This document shows positions 1 to 12,249 of a DNA stretch of 64,000 bases, piece by piece. The stretch lies in the NCBI GenBank assembly GCA_030272155.1, contig CP126193.1:1178001-1242000 (forward strand). Direction: 5' to 3'. The translations under genes and the position numbers were made by a program. The stretch is from Tetradesmus obliquus (lineage: Eukaryota; Chlorophyta; Chlorophyceae; Sphaeropleales; Scenedesmaceae). Under the pieces are notes generated by a model. It did not search any database. It saw nothing but the letters and a program-made list of their open reading frames with translations, and was not told the origin of the DNA. Positions within the stretch are counted from its first letter, which is position 1; each line of letters opens with the position of its first letter.

Positions 1-2687
1 AGCTGCTGCAGCAGCACCTTGTCGCTGCCCACGCCCTTGTTGAGCACCGCAGCTTTGGCCAGCTGGTCCTGCAGCTCCTCAATCTGCAGCAGCAGGACAT
101 CGGGTTGTCAGCAACCCGCCCTCAACAGCCAGCGCAACTGGCGATGCCCATGCTGCTGTGCCGCGCATGGGTGTGGAGCACATGTCAAGCTGGAGCTAGC
201 GGGCGGTGCAGCTGCAGAATCTGTCACCATGTGCGCGCTGCTCAGGCAGCATGCTTAGAAATGAGCGATGATGCAGTCCACCCCGCAAGGTGCTGACCTG
301 CTGCTGCAGCCGCGTGATGATCTCGTCCTTCAGCTCCCGGTTCACGGTGGGCTTGTTCTTGATCGCCCGAGCCATCTCAGCAAAGCGCAGTGTCTCCTTG
401 GTCAGCGCCAGGTTCTCCCGCGCGGTGCTGATGCATGCAATGACCAGCAGCTTGCTGTTGCCGCCGCCCAGCGCGTCCCGCAGCTTGTAGGTCAGCTTGC
501 TGTTCCTGCAGGCCACACGGGGATGCAAGTATTGTCAGCATGCTGGTGTTGTGACAGCGAGGACAATAGCAATCGGCATGCGTTGCGTCAAGCAGCTCGG
601 ATGAAAACACAGGCAACCTGGTGTTGAGGTGTGTACGAGGTTCCACCCAACCAATGGCCATCAACGCGTAAGCTGTGTTGTACCAGTTGCAGCAGCCTTA
701 GTGACAGTGTGCCCAAAGTCTCACCTGTATGTGGGGACCTTCTTGCCCTGGAATACCTGGTCGATGACTGTTTTGAGGTGGCACAGGCTCTTATTGATGT
801 CGCCCGCCTCGACCTGCTGCTTGCCCTCAGCACCACTGCGCTTGATGTTCTCTGAGCCAGCCAGGTCAACCAGGTACAGCTTGCTGCAGGGGCATACATG
901 TTACGGAGGAATTTGTCAATAAAGGCGACGATATAGGTCGTATTGCTTAGCTGCATACACCTTGCAATTATACCTGCTGCTGTGGTGCCGGTGACACCAT
1001 TGCAACACCAGTTGACACATGCAAATTGTCAAAACAGCAGCCAGTGAGTATCTACATCAGCTGGCTGGCCTCATCCACGTAGAAAATTATACAGAGGGTC
1101 CATGCTGCATCCATCATCCACAGCAAAAGCAGCACCCACCCTGTGAGGTATGTGAATACCCCGTCATCGCCTGCCTTGCCTGCTGCGTCGCCCTCGCTGC
1201 GTGGCGACTCCAGAGCTGCGCTGCTGCCTTCTGCATTGAGTGAGCCAGATGAGCTGCACCGCCTGCTTGCAGCCCTGCTGGCACCTGGGCTGCTTGCAGG
1301 ACTGCTGTCACTGTCGTCATCATCACTGATAGCGACGCCATCGCTCCTCACGCGCTTTCGCTGTTGCAGCGTGAGTGTGATGATTGCATGCGAGCGGCTG
1401 CTGGTCTCATTGAGCACAGTGGCAGCTGTCTTGCGCTTGCGCAGCGCAGCATGTACCAGCTGCTTCAGCTCCTTGCTGCTCCTGACTTCCTTCCCTTCCA
1501 GCAGCCTCGCAGGGCCTTTGCTGCTGTTGCTGCTGCTGCTGCTCTTGGTGGTTAGCTTGGCAGATTGCCTGGGTGTGGCCAGGATTGGCTGCACAGCTGC
1601 TTGGCCTGGCAGTGCTGCCACCAGGTCCATGAAGTTCTCCTGCAAGCATAAAACAGGCACAGGAGCAACAGCATGCTGTCAGCATAAACGTGTGCAGGTA
1701 TCCAGTTGGCACTTATGCACGCTGGTACAGGCGTCCAAGACAGCTACCCAATTGCGGCACATGCATCGGCAGCAGTGCGCAGTTACTGTCTTGCAGGTGC
1801 TGGCTACTGCTTACGTTGTACAGCTCCTGGATTGACACCGCCAGAGTGCAGGTGCGTGGGTCATAGAAGGCAAACAGCTCATCAATGATCCGGTTTGCTA
1901 GCCCAGGGCTGTCTCTGTTGCCCAGCATAGTGTAGGTTTTACCAGAGCCCGAGGCACCTGTGGCAGCAGCATCAGTGCGGTTGTGTCCGTGTCAATCGCC
2001 CCAATCGTCCTGAGCATGCAGTGGTGCTTGCTGCATGCTGACACACATGCCCTTGCCGCAGGTGCTGAACCCCAAACTAAGACAGTGCTGTGCATGCTAT
2101 ACAGCACACACACGCTGCCAGGCAAGCCAGCATGTTTTTGTGGGGATTTTTGGTAGCACAGCAGACAACTGCGCCGGGGATTCTGCTCAAGGGCATCCTC
2201 ACCATATGCCAGGATGGTTGCATTGAAACCCTGATGCACGCTGTGCACGAGCGGCTGCACCTCTTGCTCATAGACAGCCTCGTCACCATCCCTAGGCAGA
2301 TACACTCCATCAGCTGTGAACTCCTTGGCCTCCCTGTCTTTGCCAGATGCAAGGGCAACCTGGGACAGAGTCAGGTAGAACCAGGCAGCAGCTGTAAGGT
2401 GGAAACTCAGTCAATGCACGCAATGATCACCCACCAGAGTTCCAACTATTGCTTCATATATTGGTTTGTGGGTTGAACAGCAGGCACTTCACACCAGCTC
2501 ACAGCAGCAGCAGTACTTCGGGCAGTACTCATGCTGCCAACTTGTCTTGGCTACCTGGCCGGCTGCAGAGCGGCCTGCTTACCTTTCCTGTGGATGGTAT
2601 AAATATGGAGTCGCCTAATGCTTCCTGCTCAGCTGGCACGAAGGTCGGCCTTGCTTTCACAACAACCCTTCCTTGCTCTGACCGCAT
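1..2687 (-). CDS. Kinesin with N-terminal motor domain, C-terminus beyond window
   Basis: ATP-driven microtubule motor. Exons (minus): 2687-2583, 2359-2203, 1957-1815, 1639-1140, 883-725, 505-298 and 83-1, all phase-consistent, giving about 451 residues before the edge. Motifs: beta-1 VVVKARP near residue 12, P-loop GASGSGKT at 88-95, switch I NETSSRSH at 212-219, switch II DLAGSE at about 308, then NSKLTYKLRDALGG and a neck followed by coiled-coil-like IEELQDQLAK. The start ATG at 2687 follows an in-frame stop. A Ser/Asp-rich insertion of about 70 residues lies between switch I and GKLYLVDLAGSE (loop 10 position), and a smaller one follows LYNENFMDL. The text around ATILAYG and TMLG recalls kinesin-10 (KIF22/NOD), but class is uncertain; kinesin identity is sure. 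Confidence 0.93.
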
Positions 2688-3332
2688 TCTCTCCAGCAGC
2701 TCCCGCAGCTCACGATATATATTTCATTCAACTTCTTTTCTGATGGTCCGTGCAAAGGCGTCTGACCAGCAGCTCGACAGGAAAACGCGAGACTGTTGGC
2801 ATGCCGTGCCTCTGCAGTTCATCCTTTCCGCATGATACGTAATATGTAGCCTCATTTGACGTCGTGGATCAGCCAAGCTGCTCAACTGTGCCACAGTCAG
2901 ACGGATTGTTCAAACGCCTTGTTGTGACAGTTACAAGAGTTTTGTGCTTATTGCTCGCCTGCTGGACGTCCCTCTCGCCACTGCTGCAGCACAGCGACCA
3001 AATAAAGTCACAGAGTTTGCTCCGATGCTTCAGCAATGCTTTGCCAGACTGTGTAGGCCCTCTAGCCTGTTGTACTGCATGGCCAGCCGCCAATTGCAAG
3101 GGCTGTCGTACTGTGCTGACAGTCACTTCAGAACTGCCTGCTTGCAATGACCTGCAGACACCTGGTGCAGTCACCCCACTGCTCGATCACTGCACAGTAA
3201 GTCCGCGCGTGTAAATTGATACCATTCGTATGCCCCGGTCAACCATCCAACCCTATATCCGTACCCAAACCCCGACCTGCCAATCCTAACCCTCGCCAAC
3301 CCCAGCAGCCTCCACCCCTAGCAGTGCTGCAT
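2688..3332. other. Intergenic, kinesin 5' side to bL9 3' end
   Basis: Both flanking genes are on the minus strand, so this holds the kinesin upstream region and the sequence beyond the bL9 stop. No coding stretch or repeat was recognised. Confidence 0.5.
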
Positions 3333-4785
3333 TTACTTCTTCTTTGCCTGCGCGTTCTTCTCCCGCTGGATCAGCACGTTGAAGGTGCCGGTGACCTCTG
3401 GGTGCAGCTTCACGCTGCACTCAAAGGTGCCCAGTGTCTTGATGTCTGGCACCTCCAGCTCAAACTCAGCAATGCTGCGGCCTGTCTGCTGGTAGATGGC
3501 GTCAACAATCTCCTGCTTGGTCACGCTGCGAGTAAAAGGCAGCAGAAACAGTAAAATAAGGCAGTTGTTAGGCCCCTTTCCTCGCACTGCCTGAGTCGCT
3601 GCCACGTGCACTTGTATTACGTTGAAATACAGGCGCGCTATAAGCCGAACTCACGGCTTCTGCTAGCTAGCAGACTACGTGGCGTGCACATGCAGACAAC
3701 TACAGCCTTCAAGCATGTGGCTCTGTGCCGCAACCATTCTAGTTTGAGCTGCGCTGCCCCGCACCTGCCGAAGAGCTGGTCCTTGTCGCCTGCCTTCTTC
3801 TTGAGCGCAAACTTGCCGATGGTGGACAGAGCGTTGGCAAAGGCCTGCGCCTGTGCCTTCTCCTGCAAGCATAAAGTACATGCACAGGTTCAACAGGCAG
3901 TACTGCGCACCTTTCTCGACAGGTAAGCATCTCCAACCTTTATAGACAGCAGCACAAGCAGCCTAGCAACAGCATCCTGCACGGGCGCATGAATGATCAA
4001 ACGCCACACATGCACCTGCATGCCTCTTTTTGGTTACCAGCTCTACAAGACTAGCAGACACCAGGCTGGTTGGTCGTGCCGCAGCTGGCTGTAGCTGCTG
4101 CTTCGCACCTCTAGCTTAGCCCTGACAGCGTTCTCCTTCTGCTTGCGAAGGTCCCTGCAGCACAGCACACCAGCAAACCAGGGTCAGCCAGCATCAAAGG
4201 TAACCCATCTTGAGCGCAGCTGTCCCTGCTGCTGCGCCTTGGTGGGAGAACCCAGTGCAGTGCATTGCACGTCACGGCAGCCTAACCAAGCATGTCTAGG
4301 ACGCCATTGCGACACTGCTTGCTGCTGCCGCCACGCGGCTGTGCGGCACCGCTGCAGCAGCACCACTCCCACTCCCAGCAGCATTCACCAGCCAGCCAGC
4401 TGACAAATCCCAGCACGCAGCCAGCCAGCCAGCCAGCCCGCCGCAGCCCGCCACTCACTCCAGGATGCGCTCGTTGGCGATCTTTGCGATGCCCTGGGGC
4501 TGCAGGAAGTTGCGCCAGTAGCCGATGGGCACGTTCATCAGCTGGCCTGTGCTGCCCAGCTTCTCAATGTCCCTCAGCAGGATGACCTGGCAGGGCAGCA
4601 GAAGCAGCAGCAGGAGCGTCAGCAACATAGAAGCACAAAACAGAGAGGTGCGGAACACCCCCGTGCTGCACAAGCATTCTCAAGCGCGCCTGCGCACGAC
4701 AACTGCTGCAACCACGCTGTCACATTAAACTGCGCTGACAGCATACTTCACCAATCCAGGCTGTGTGCAGCACTGCTGCTGCTGC

Positions 4786-4817
<32 letters not shown>

Positions 4818-5527
4818 AGCACTGAACCACCGCCGTTACTGTTCTGTCTGGCAGCCAGTGCACCAGTCCCTTGCTGATGCTGATGCCACCTGTGAGCCAA
4901 GAGAAACTGTAGCTGCTGCCTGGTGTTAAGCGGCCCTGCTGCACTTGCTTCTGCTGCCTGGCGTCACGTGGCTTATGTGGTGCACCACTGGTGACTGCTG
5001 CCAGTTCCTGCTTCAGCCTGCCTTGCTGCTTCTGCTTCTGCTGCTGCTCCTGAACCTGTTCACACCTTCTGCTTCTTCTGCACACGCTTGTTTGCCTCCA
5101 CGACCAGCGTGCTGCGGGACATGGCTGGGCGCACAGCGCTGGCCTTGAAGGTGGTGTTCTGCAACGCAGCAGGGATGCATAACAAGTGCATGTCTGTGAG
5201 CCCATGGAATAGTTGTATCTATCAGGGTCTACATTGGCGATGCACTGGGCCCCAGCCACTGCCCTGCTGCATCCGTGCCATGCTGCTCGTGCTGCTGTCC
5301 CTCTGACAGCTGCTGCTGTGACCTGCTGGCATGTGCTGAAACGGCTGTTACGGCTATCCGGGGCTTTCAGGACTGCAAGCCACCACAATGAGCCGCGGTG
5401 GGCGGAGAGACTGATGGCTGTGTGGCGCAGCAGTCCCCTGCCCCGGGATGGTGTCGCAGCAAACATACTGATAGCTACCATTGACAGGATAAAACATTTT
5501 CGTGCTCACCACGCTCATGGTGCGCAT
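3333..5527 (-). CDS. PRPL9: Plastid ribosomal protein bL9
   Basis: Large-subunit ribosomal protein bL9, nucleus-encoded and probably plastid-targeted. Exons (minus): 5527-5510, 5158-5066, 4586-4459, 4154-4109, 3862-3765, 3525-3333; 191 residues, in frame throughout. The N-terminal rRNA-binding domain reads [15 protein letters not shown]...[15 protein letters not shown] (canonical bL9: V.LL.DV..LG..G.V...GY.RN.L.P.G.A), followed by the charged linker helix ([15 protein letters not shown]) and the C-terminal domain with [12 protein letters not shown] and [11 protein letters not shown]. The preceding [22 protein letters not shown] resembles a transit peptide. The first exon is only 18 nt (MRTMSV), chosen because GTGAGC follows in phase; this is the weakest part of the model. 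Intron 2 contains a long CTG run on the plus strand (4773-4818). Confidence 0.92.
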
Positions 5528-6116
5528 TTTGACGAGCTGCTGTTGCAATACAGGGCTGGCAGGCGATGTGTTCAGCCTCCACCTCTAGTGTGAAAGTCAG
5601 CAAAGTCGTGCAGCAGGCTGAGGAGATCGTGAAGGTGACATTCCGTTGAATAGGTCGAAGCGTAATTTGCTCAGCTGTGCACCACCCCGTACCCTGGTGT
5701 AACATTTTCGTCTTGTCCTCCTGTTCTCCTGTGTTGGTTCGCCTCGTTACCAATGCATCTGGTTCTTTTTTACCTTTCATCGAATTCCTACCTGCTGTCC
5801 TTGCAAGTTTCCACTGTGCCACGCACACCCGCAAGTTTATCCCCAGTCCTGGCTATTCAGCCTGCGCACCTTCGAAGTGCAAGAGCAACAATCCTATCCA
5901 GTTGTAGTTTGTCGTGGTTTTGTGTGGAGTATCCGACTCTCATTCAGGTGAGGCCTCACACACACTCTCCTCTGCAGCAGAGTCAGCAAATGCACCCATC
6001 CTATGGTTAGCATAACCCTGTCTGCAGGACAGCCAGCAATTCCAAGCTTATTACTCCACTTTCACGCCACGTGTGCTGCTGCTGGGTGCGTGCAGGCAGC
6101 AACAGCAGCAGCAGTC
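5528..6116. promoter_or_regulatory. Shared upstream region of bL9 and NF-YC
   Basis: The two genes diverge from this stretch of about 590 bp, so both promoters must lie here or in the first introns. No clear TATA box or repeated motif was found. Confidence 0.45.
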
Positions 6117-6610
6117 ATGTCAGGCTATGGGGGCAACCAGTACACGCAGCAACAGCAGCAGCAGTATGCAGCAGTGCCGCAAGGCGACATGTATGCAGAG
6201 CTGCTAGCTCCATTTTGGGAGCAGCAGGTACAAGAGGTCGGCCAGGTTGGCAGGGACGCAGCAGAGTTCAAGAACCACCAGCTGCCACTGGCCAGGATAA
6301 AGAAGGTGGGTGCAGGCATCTTTGCATGGCATGTGATGCTGTGCCAGCATTGCCGACGCCAGTGCTGATGCTGCTGCAGTCAATTTGTTGAGCAGTCTCC
6401 TGCATGTTCAACAGGCATCAAAGCAGCGGATTCTGGCGTTGTACTAGACGTAATGTTTACGACTCGCAGTGCTCGCTACGGGCAGCAACTCAACCCATAG
6501 CAGGGCACATTGAAGGGCCAGCTACATGGACTGCCAGTTTGCTAGTTCATCTGCCAATTGTTTTGAGTCGTGCTGCGTCTGCTGCTGCTGCGTCTGCTGC
6601 TGCTGCTGCG

Positions 6611-6663
<53 letters not shown>

Positions 6664-7663
6664 AGATCATGAAGTCTGATGAGGACGTGCGCATGATCAG
6701 TGCGGAGGCACCAGTACTGTTTGCCAAGGTGAGCGTCACCCACACATGGTGGCAACCACCTTCACAGCAACTTGGGGAGCCGGTTCAAGCAGCGCGTCAT
6801 AAACAGCATGCTTACCCGTGTTACACGGAGCGCTAGGATTGATGGTTGCGTACATGTGCGTGCACACTGACTGAGGTTGCTTCTGTTGCTGCTGCTGCTG
6901 CTGCTGCTGTTGATGTCACTGTTGTGCGTACCAACCATGCTGTGCATTGTGCATGTCTGTGCTGTGCCCTGCCAGGCGTGCGAGATGTTCATCCTGGAGA
7001 TGACGCTGCGCAGCTGGGCACACGCGGAGGAGAACAGGCGCCGAACGCTGCAGCGCTCTGACGTGGCGGCGGCCATCAGCAGGAATGAGATCTTCGACTT
7101 CCTGGTGCGTGGTTGGTTACATTACATCACATCATAAACACAAACACACGATGTTGATGTGATGCCTTTCCTGTCTCTGGCACCTGGCCTGCCTGCCCAT
7201 CTAACTGCCTTTGTTGAGTTGACTATCACACAGCCCTTTGCCACCTTAAAGAGCTTTTCCTGTCATAGAGCTTTTTCCTGTCATAGAGCTTTTTCCTGTC
7301 ATTGCTAGCTTTTGTATCTCAAAATTCTTTCTTGGCCAACGTATGGTACGTACCTGTTGCACTTCGTCATTTGCCTGCTGCGCACAGGCTGACGTTGTGC
7401 CAGTGGACGAGGCAGCCAAGGAGGGCGAGCAAGCAGCAGCACCTTCACCGGCAGTGCAGCCAGCAGCAGCTGCTGCAGCACCCGGCATGTACGCTTACAA
7501 CTATACTGCAGCAGACCAGGCAGTAGCAGCAGCAGCAGCCGCAGCAGCTGGAGGCGCAGTCGATCCTGCCATGCTGGCGTATCAGCAGCAGGCGGGGTTG
7601 GTGCCGGGGCAGCAGTGGGCAGCAGGCGGGCTGCCTGATGGCGCAGCAGATGGGCAGCAGTAG
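6117..7663 (+). CDS. NFYC: NF-Y transcription factor subunit C (HAP5)
   Basis: Histone-fold subunit of the CCAAT-binding NF-Y trimer, acting in the nucleus. Exons: 6117-6305, 6666-6728, 6976-7104, 7388-7663; 218 residues. The conserved core spans all four exons: [77 protein letters not shown] in parts, then NEIFDFL and ADVVPVDE, an almost residue-for-residue match to plant and animal NF-YC. The N-terminus has a short Gln run and the C-terminus is Ala/Gln-rich with no fold visible. Intron 1 ends in about twenty CTG triplets directly before the acceptor CAG. Intron 3 holds an 18-bp tandem repeat. Confidence 0.96.
7250..7303. repeat. 18-bp tandem repeat in NF-YC intron 3
   Basis: Three near-perfect copies of GAGCTTTTTCCTGTCATA; the first copy lacks one T. 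Lies wholly in the intron. Confidence 0.85.
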
Positions 7664-9705
7664 CAGCGGAGGCTCTCCACAGCAGCTGCAGGGGCCTTTG
7701 TGCCTGCTCAATGCTGTGGCTGGTGCAGCGTAGTACGAAAGACGAGAGCGTAGAATGGCTGTCCGGCAGGTGCCCATAAGGTGTCAAAATGTACGCATGT
7801 GAATGTGCTGTTTGATGTGGCTTGGCTGCAGTGTATGTTGGCAGGGACCGCAAGGGCAACAGTGACTACTGGGTGCCTGCGCCTCAGCCAGCTGGCAGCA
7901 GCAGCGTGAGCTTTGGCGGGTTTGATCAGGTTGTTGGGGCATTGATTGTAGCCAGGTGACCCCCACAGACCGTGTATGCCTGGTTCTAATCACACCAGCT
8001 GCGCTGCAACCAGCTGCCACAGCTGGTGTGACGGTTGAATTTCACACTTAGCAGGGGTCTGGTTTTTACAGAGCATAGCAGTTCACAATGCATTGACCAT
8101 GGTCGCACTGATTGTAACAGCCCAGACCTCAGACTCTGGTTTGGAACCTGGCATGCAACGGGCCAACTTGGCTGGTGACTGGCCGAGACGTCTCGGCTTG
8201 TCGACAAGCGCGATGACACCGCTGGAAACCTGCCAGCTGCCAGCATCCTGGCACAGCACAATGCCAAACAACAGCAGTCGTTACCTAAGATGGCGCCAGG
8301 ACCAACATGTAACTTTCCTCTGTTGGCAAATCACCACCAGCCATGACAAGCTTGTTACAGTATCACACCGTGGTGAATGCACCACCAAAGGTCCCGGCCT
8401 GCATCATGCAGGCAATGATTGCCTTCGAAACCCCACGCAAACCACGGGCTGTTGCAGCCACCCGGTGGGCCAGAGGCATCAATCACAGCCCCAGAGCAGC
8501 GTGCACACCAACCTTGAAGCCACAAGCCCCGCAATAGGACACACGCCATAGCCGCCTGGGCTGGATAGAGCCTCTGGCAGCAGCCTTGCATTGGCAGGGA
8601 CCCAACTGAGCTGTACTGGCTTGCAAGCCCTAGAAGCGTGTTGCCGCAGCGGCGGCGCTGCATGCTTGTTGGCAAGCTAGCCACGACAGCTTGCTGCAAC
8701 TGCAGCATGCCAACAACCAGGCGGTGGCTGCACCAGCAGGCGCAGAAATGCTCTGCAGGTCGGCTCAGTACAGCATGACACCACATGCAGCGCTGGACCA
8801 GCTCACACAGGTGTTGTGGTGCTGGCCAAAACAAAGACGTCGAAGTGTCACACAACCGCAAAACACCATGCAGCACAAAACAAACGAGAGACACACAAGA
8901 CACAAACACCGCCTGAGCCGAGATGACGCCACGATACCAGCCACACCGAAGCAGGCTGCTGCTTGCTCAACGCAGCATTTGCCCACACCTGCCAGCTGGC
9001 CTGCGCCCTCTCACCACAACTGCAACAACAACAACAACCCAGAACACACTCTCTGCCAGGCAATGGTGCTGCTGCTCTGCGCCAACCTGGTTTCATAGTC
9101 AATCAGATTGCAGCTGCAGCTGTACAAGGAGCCACGATCATCAGCAGCAGCTGCAGCTGCTCAGTGCCCTCAGCACTGAATTGCCCTCAGCGCTGCTGCT
9201 CAGCGCCTTCAGCACTAATGCTCCGCACTAGTGCTCAGTGCCCTCGGCGTTCCTCTCAGTGCCCTCCCACTGCTGCTCAATGCCCTCACCACTGCTGCTC
9301 AATGCCCTCACCACTGCTGCTCAGCGCCCTCAGCACTGCTGCTCAGCGCTGCGCCAGTCCCTCCTGGCTGCCTGCAGTGCCTGTCTTGAGCCGCGCTGCT
9401 GCTGCTGCTTCCTGTGCTACCGCGCTGCTGTCGCCCCTGCAAACACAGAATATGACCGAGGAAAAGCTCAGGCACTCATATAAGAATCCTGCAATGATGG
9501 CTGGTACTGGATCAAGTTGCATACGAGGACTGCATGAACAATGCGTGACAGAAATGACGACAGGCAGCATCCCTGGCCATGCATGTTGCAGGCCTACAGC
9601 AGCCGACACCATGCCCAGGTGCTACAGGCATAGCGGGTACAGGATATGACGAGGATCCCTGCAGGATGCTGAGCGGGCCCTTCTCCGGCACACAAATGGA
9701 AGCTG

Positions 9706-9746
<41 letters not shown>

Positions 9747-9749
9747 CGC
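7664..9749. other. Unassigned 2.1-kb region between NF-YC and SCO1
   Basis: NF-YC (plus) and SCO1 (minus) converge here, so it should hold both 3' UTRs. A coding-like stretch at about 7833-7958 (plus) reads VYVGRDRKGNSDYWVPAPQP, follows a CTGCAG acceptor-like site, and ends at TGA after about 42 codons; it could be an alternative last exon of NF-YC or a relic. The rest includes a minisatellite (9160-9352) and a CAG run (9713-9743). No other gene was recognised. Confidence 0.45.
9160..9352. repeat. Degenerate minisatellite, unit about 22 bp
   Basis: About eight copies of a unit close to CACTGCTGCTCAATGCCCTC. The central copies (9265-9340) are nearly identical and the outer ones are diverged. 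Confidence 0.8.
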
Positions 9750-11253
9750 TCACCACTTGGCGATGTGCTGCATGATGGAGTCGGCCAGCTGCCGTGCAGT
9801 GAAGTTCTTGCCATAGAACGTCACAAACTCGCCGGCGGGGTCGATGAGGTACATGATGATGGAGTGATCCACCAGGTAATCCGTCTCGCTGTCACCTGTC
9901 TTGTGGAAGTACACCCTGTTGCAATGCAGATAGGAAGAAGTTGTAACAGAAGTTGTGACATAAAGGGTAACAAGTCGGCTGCACAGGGTCCGGTGAGGCA
10001 CATGCTAATGAAGTGGTCCACCAGGTAATCAATGATGCTGTCACCCCTTTTGTAAAAGTATGATGACTACATACCATGTAACAAGTCAGCTGTACATGAC
10101 AGCAGCAGGTCGCATTATTAGTCGCTGCTGCAACATGTGACCATAAATGAAGGCAGCGCGCATGTTGTGATGCCCTGTGCCATGCATGCATGCATGCACG
10201 CTACACCGTGTTGCTTGCCCATGCGGCATGCCTACACCACCCCAAAAGCAACCATACTGCTGTACCAGCAGCAGGGCCCACCTGTAGGCCTTGCTGCATG
10301 CCTTGACTGCCTCCTCGCTGCCTGTGAGCCCGATCAGCCGCGGGTGGAACTCCTTCACGTACGCCTTTACCGCTTTAGGAGTGTCGCGCTGCGGGTCAAC
10401 GCTGATGAACACGGGCCGCACCTGCAGCCAGTGAACAAATTTTGAGATGAAATTGTGATTAGCAGCACAGCGGTGACCAGGTAAGCAGGCAGCTATTGCA
10501 TGTGTGAGCTTGCATGTACTGCCTTGTGTACAGCATGCTGTTTGGTTGACCTGGCGACGCATACATGGTGCAACTGTGCATGCAAGAAGACAACGTGCTT
10601 GTGGTGCCGCATAGGGCACACACGCTCTGTGCAGTGCTGGCAACAGCTTGCAAACTGCCTTGTTGCGCCACAAAAGCCACTTGCAGGAAACCCACCTGGT
10701 ACTTTGCCTCTGCCTCAATTGTATCCAGTGCCTCAGCAAGCTTCTCAAGCTCATCTGGGCAGATGTCCGGGCAGTGAGTGAAGCCAAAATACAGCACGCT
10801 GAACTTGCCCAGCAAGTTTTCATTTGTAAATGGCTTGCCATCTTGGTCAGTGAGCGTGAAAGGCCCGCCTACTGCTGCTTTGCCCACTACCTCCTGACTG
10901 CGCTGCATCATTCCCTCCACCTTCTGCTGTGCTTTGTTTTGGGCTACTGCTACAACAGCTAGGAAGCAGCCCACTCCCAGCAGCATGCTGTTGAAGGTGA
11001 TGGGGCTCTTTTTGCCTGTGCCCTTGCCTGATGCTGCTGCTGCTTGGCCTGCTTCTGCTGCGAAGCCACGAACCATCGCAAGACGCGTCCAAGCCGCGTC
11101 CTGTGCGTGTGCAAGCTGCAGGCTGCGGGCTGGTTGGCGCCATGCTGCTGCTGCTGCTTGCTGCCATGGGTGCAGCAGCTGCTGCTGCTGGGTTTCTGCG
11201 AACGCCCTCAAGCCAAGCCTGCCCGTTGCAAGCGCCTGTCGCCTGAGCGACAT
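9750..11253 (-). CDS. SCO1: SCO1-type cytochrome c oxidase assembly protein
   Basis: Inner-membrane copper chaperone that delivers copper to the CuA site of cytochrome oxidase subunit 2. Exons (minus): 11253-10696, 10421-10282, 9915-9750; 287 residues. N-terminal Arg/Ala/Gln-rich presequence, one membrane segment at about 84-104 (SMLLGVGCFLAVVAVAQ), then a thioredoxin fold with GPFTLTDQDGK, the copper-binding HCPDICPDEL (Cys161, Cys165), PVFISVDPQRDTP, and the copper-ligand His at about 250 in DYLVDHSIIMYLIDP. All expected ligands are present and the length is normal for the family. Intron 2 contains a full-length decayed copy of exon 3 and a second partial copy. Confidence 0.95.
9946..10100 (-). 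repeat. Exon echo: decayed copies of SCO1 exon 3 in intron 2
   Basis: On the minus strand 10064-9946 aligns along its length with the start of exon 3. Its translation YFYKRGDSIIDYLVDHF parallels YFHKTGDSETDYLVDHS, and the copper-ligand His is kept. A second short copy of the downstream part lies at 10100-10073 (compare GTAACAAGTCAGCTGTACA with GTAACAAGTCGGCTGCACA). No good acceptor precedes the long copy, so it is probably not used as an exon. Confidence 0.8.
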
Positions 11254-12116
11254 GTCTGCTGATCAGCTGCGTTGTGTGGCTTGCAAGGCGTGGACGCTCG
11301 GCAGCAAGGCACTCGTGATCCAGCAACAGCAAGCAATGGCATGCAGAAGAAAGATGATAGAACAGACGTGTGTATCGAAAAAAGTTGCAGAAGCTCTGCG
11401 TCATGGGGCCAGCTGCGAGTATACGCGGGTGCTGTCATTGCCTGGCCAACACTGGTGTCACCTGGGTTACTACCTGGTTACTACTCTCCAGGCCGGCACA
11501 AAACGACTGCTGCGGCCACAGCGAGCGCATTTCATGCGGCTAATTTATGCCCAGGCTTCAGGAAACCACCTATGCATTGTTCTATCGTGGCAGTACAAGA
11601 TGTCAGCAAATGTATTGCTCATGCTGTTGCTGTTGCTGCAGCTTGTGCACTGTGTACTTTTTTGCCGGCAAATCCTGTTGCTGCTGTGAGTTTTATCAGC
11701 GCACTTGCATCTCAGCAAGGTTGCTGCTGCAGTCATACGAGCTGACATAATGACAGTGCTACTAGCACTGTGCTAGCACGGCACGCCTTGCTGTACTTCA
11801 AGAAGGTGTGCACTGTAGGTACTGATTTGTTGCTGCTGCTGAAGAAAATACGTACAGACAGAGTTACCACAACAGGTTACAATCGAGCTTCTTTCGCCCG
11901 GCTGCTCCTGCTGCAAGTGCACAATGCAACACATGCAGTCAACAGCCGTGCGCAACAAAAACCTCAACCTCCCACACAAGTCCTGCTCTGCAGACACAAT
12001 CACAGTGCCACTTCCCTCACACCCGACAATGGCCTGCTGCCAGGCCTGCTGTACACTGCCACCTTGACAGCAAAACATCCTCAATGTGTCTTAGCTATAG
12101 CTATGGCTACAGCCAT
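11254..12116. other. Intergenic, SCO1 5' side to dehydrin-like gene B 3' end
   Basis: Upstream region of SCO1 (minus) and the 3' flank of the next minus-strand gene. No coding stretch or repeat family recognised. Confidence 0.45.
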
Positions 12117-12212
12117 TCAGATGCGGCCCTGCTCCAGCTGCTTCTCCGCCTTGTACTCCTTGTGAGCCTGCGTGCCTGCAGAGGTACGGATTGGCGCACA
12201 CGGCAACAGCAG

Positions 12213-12249
<37 letters not shown>

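Noticed and set aside
10183..10200. CATGCATGCATGCATG palindrome as a regulatory site
   Set aside because: It lies in SCO1 intron 2, and ATGC repeats are common through the window.
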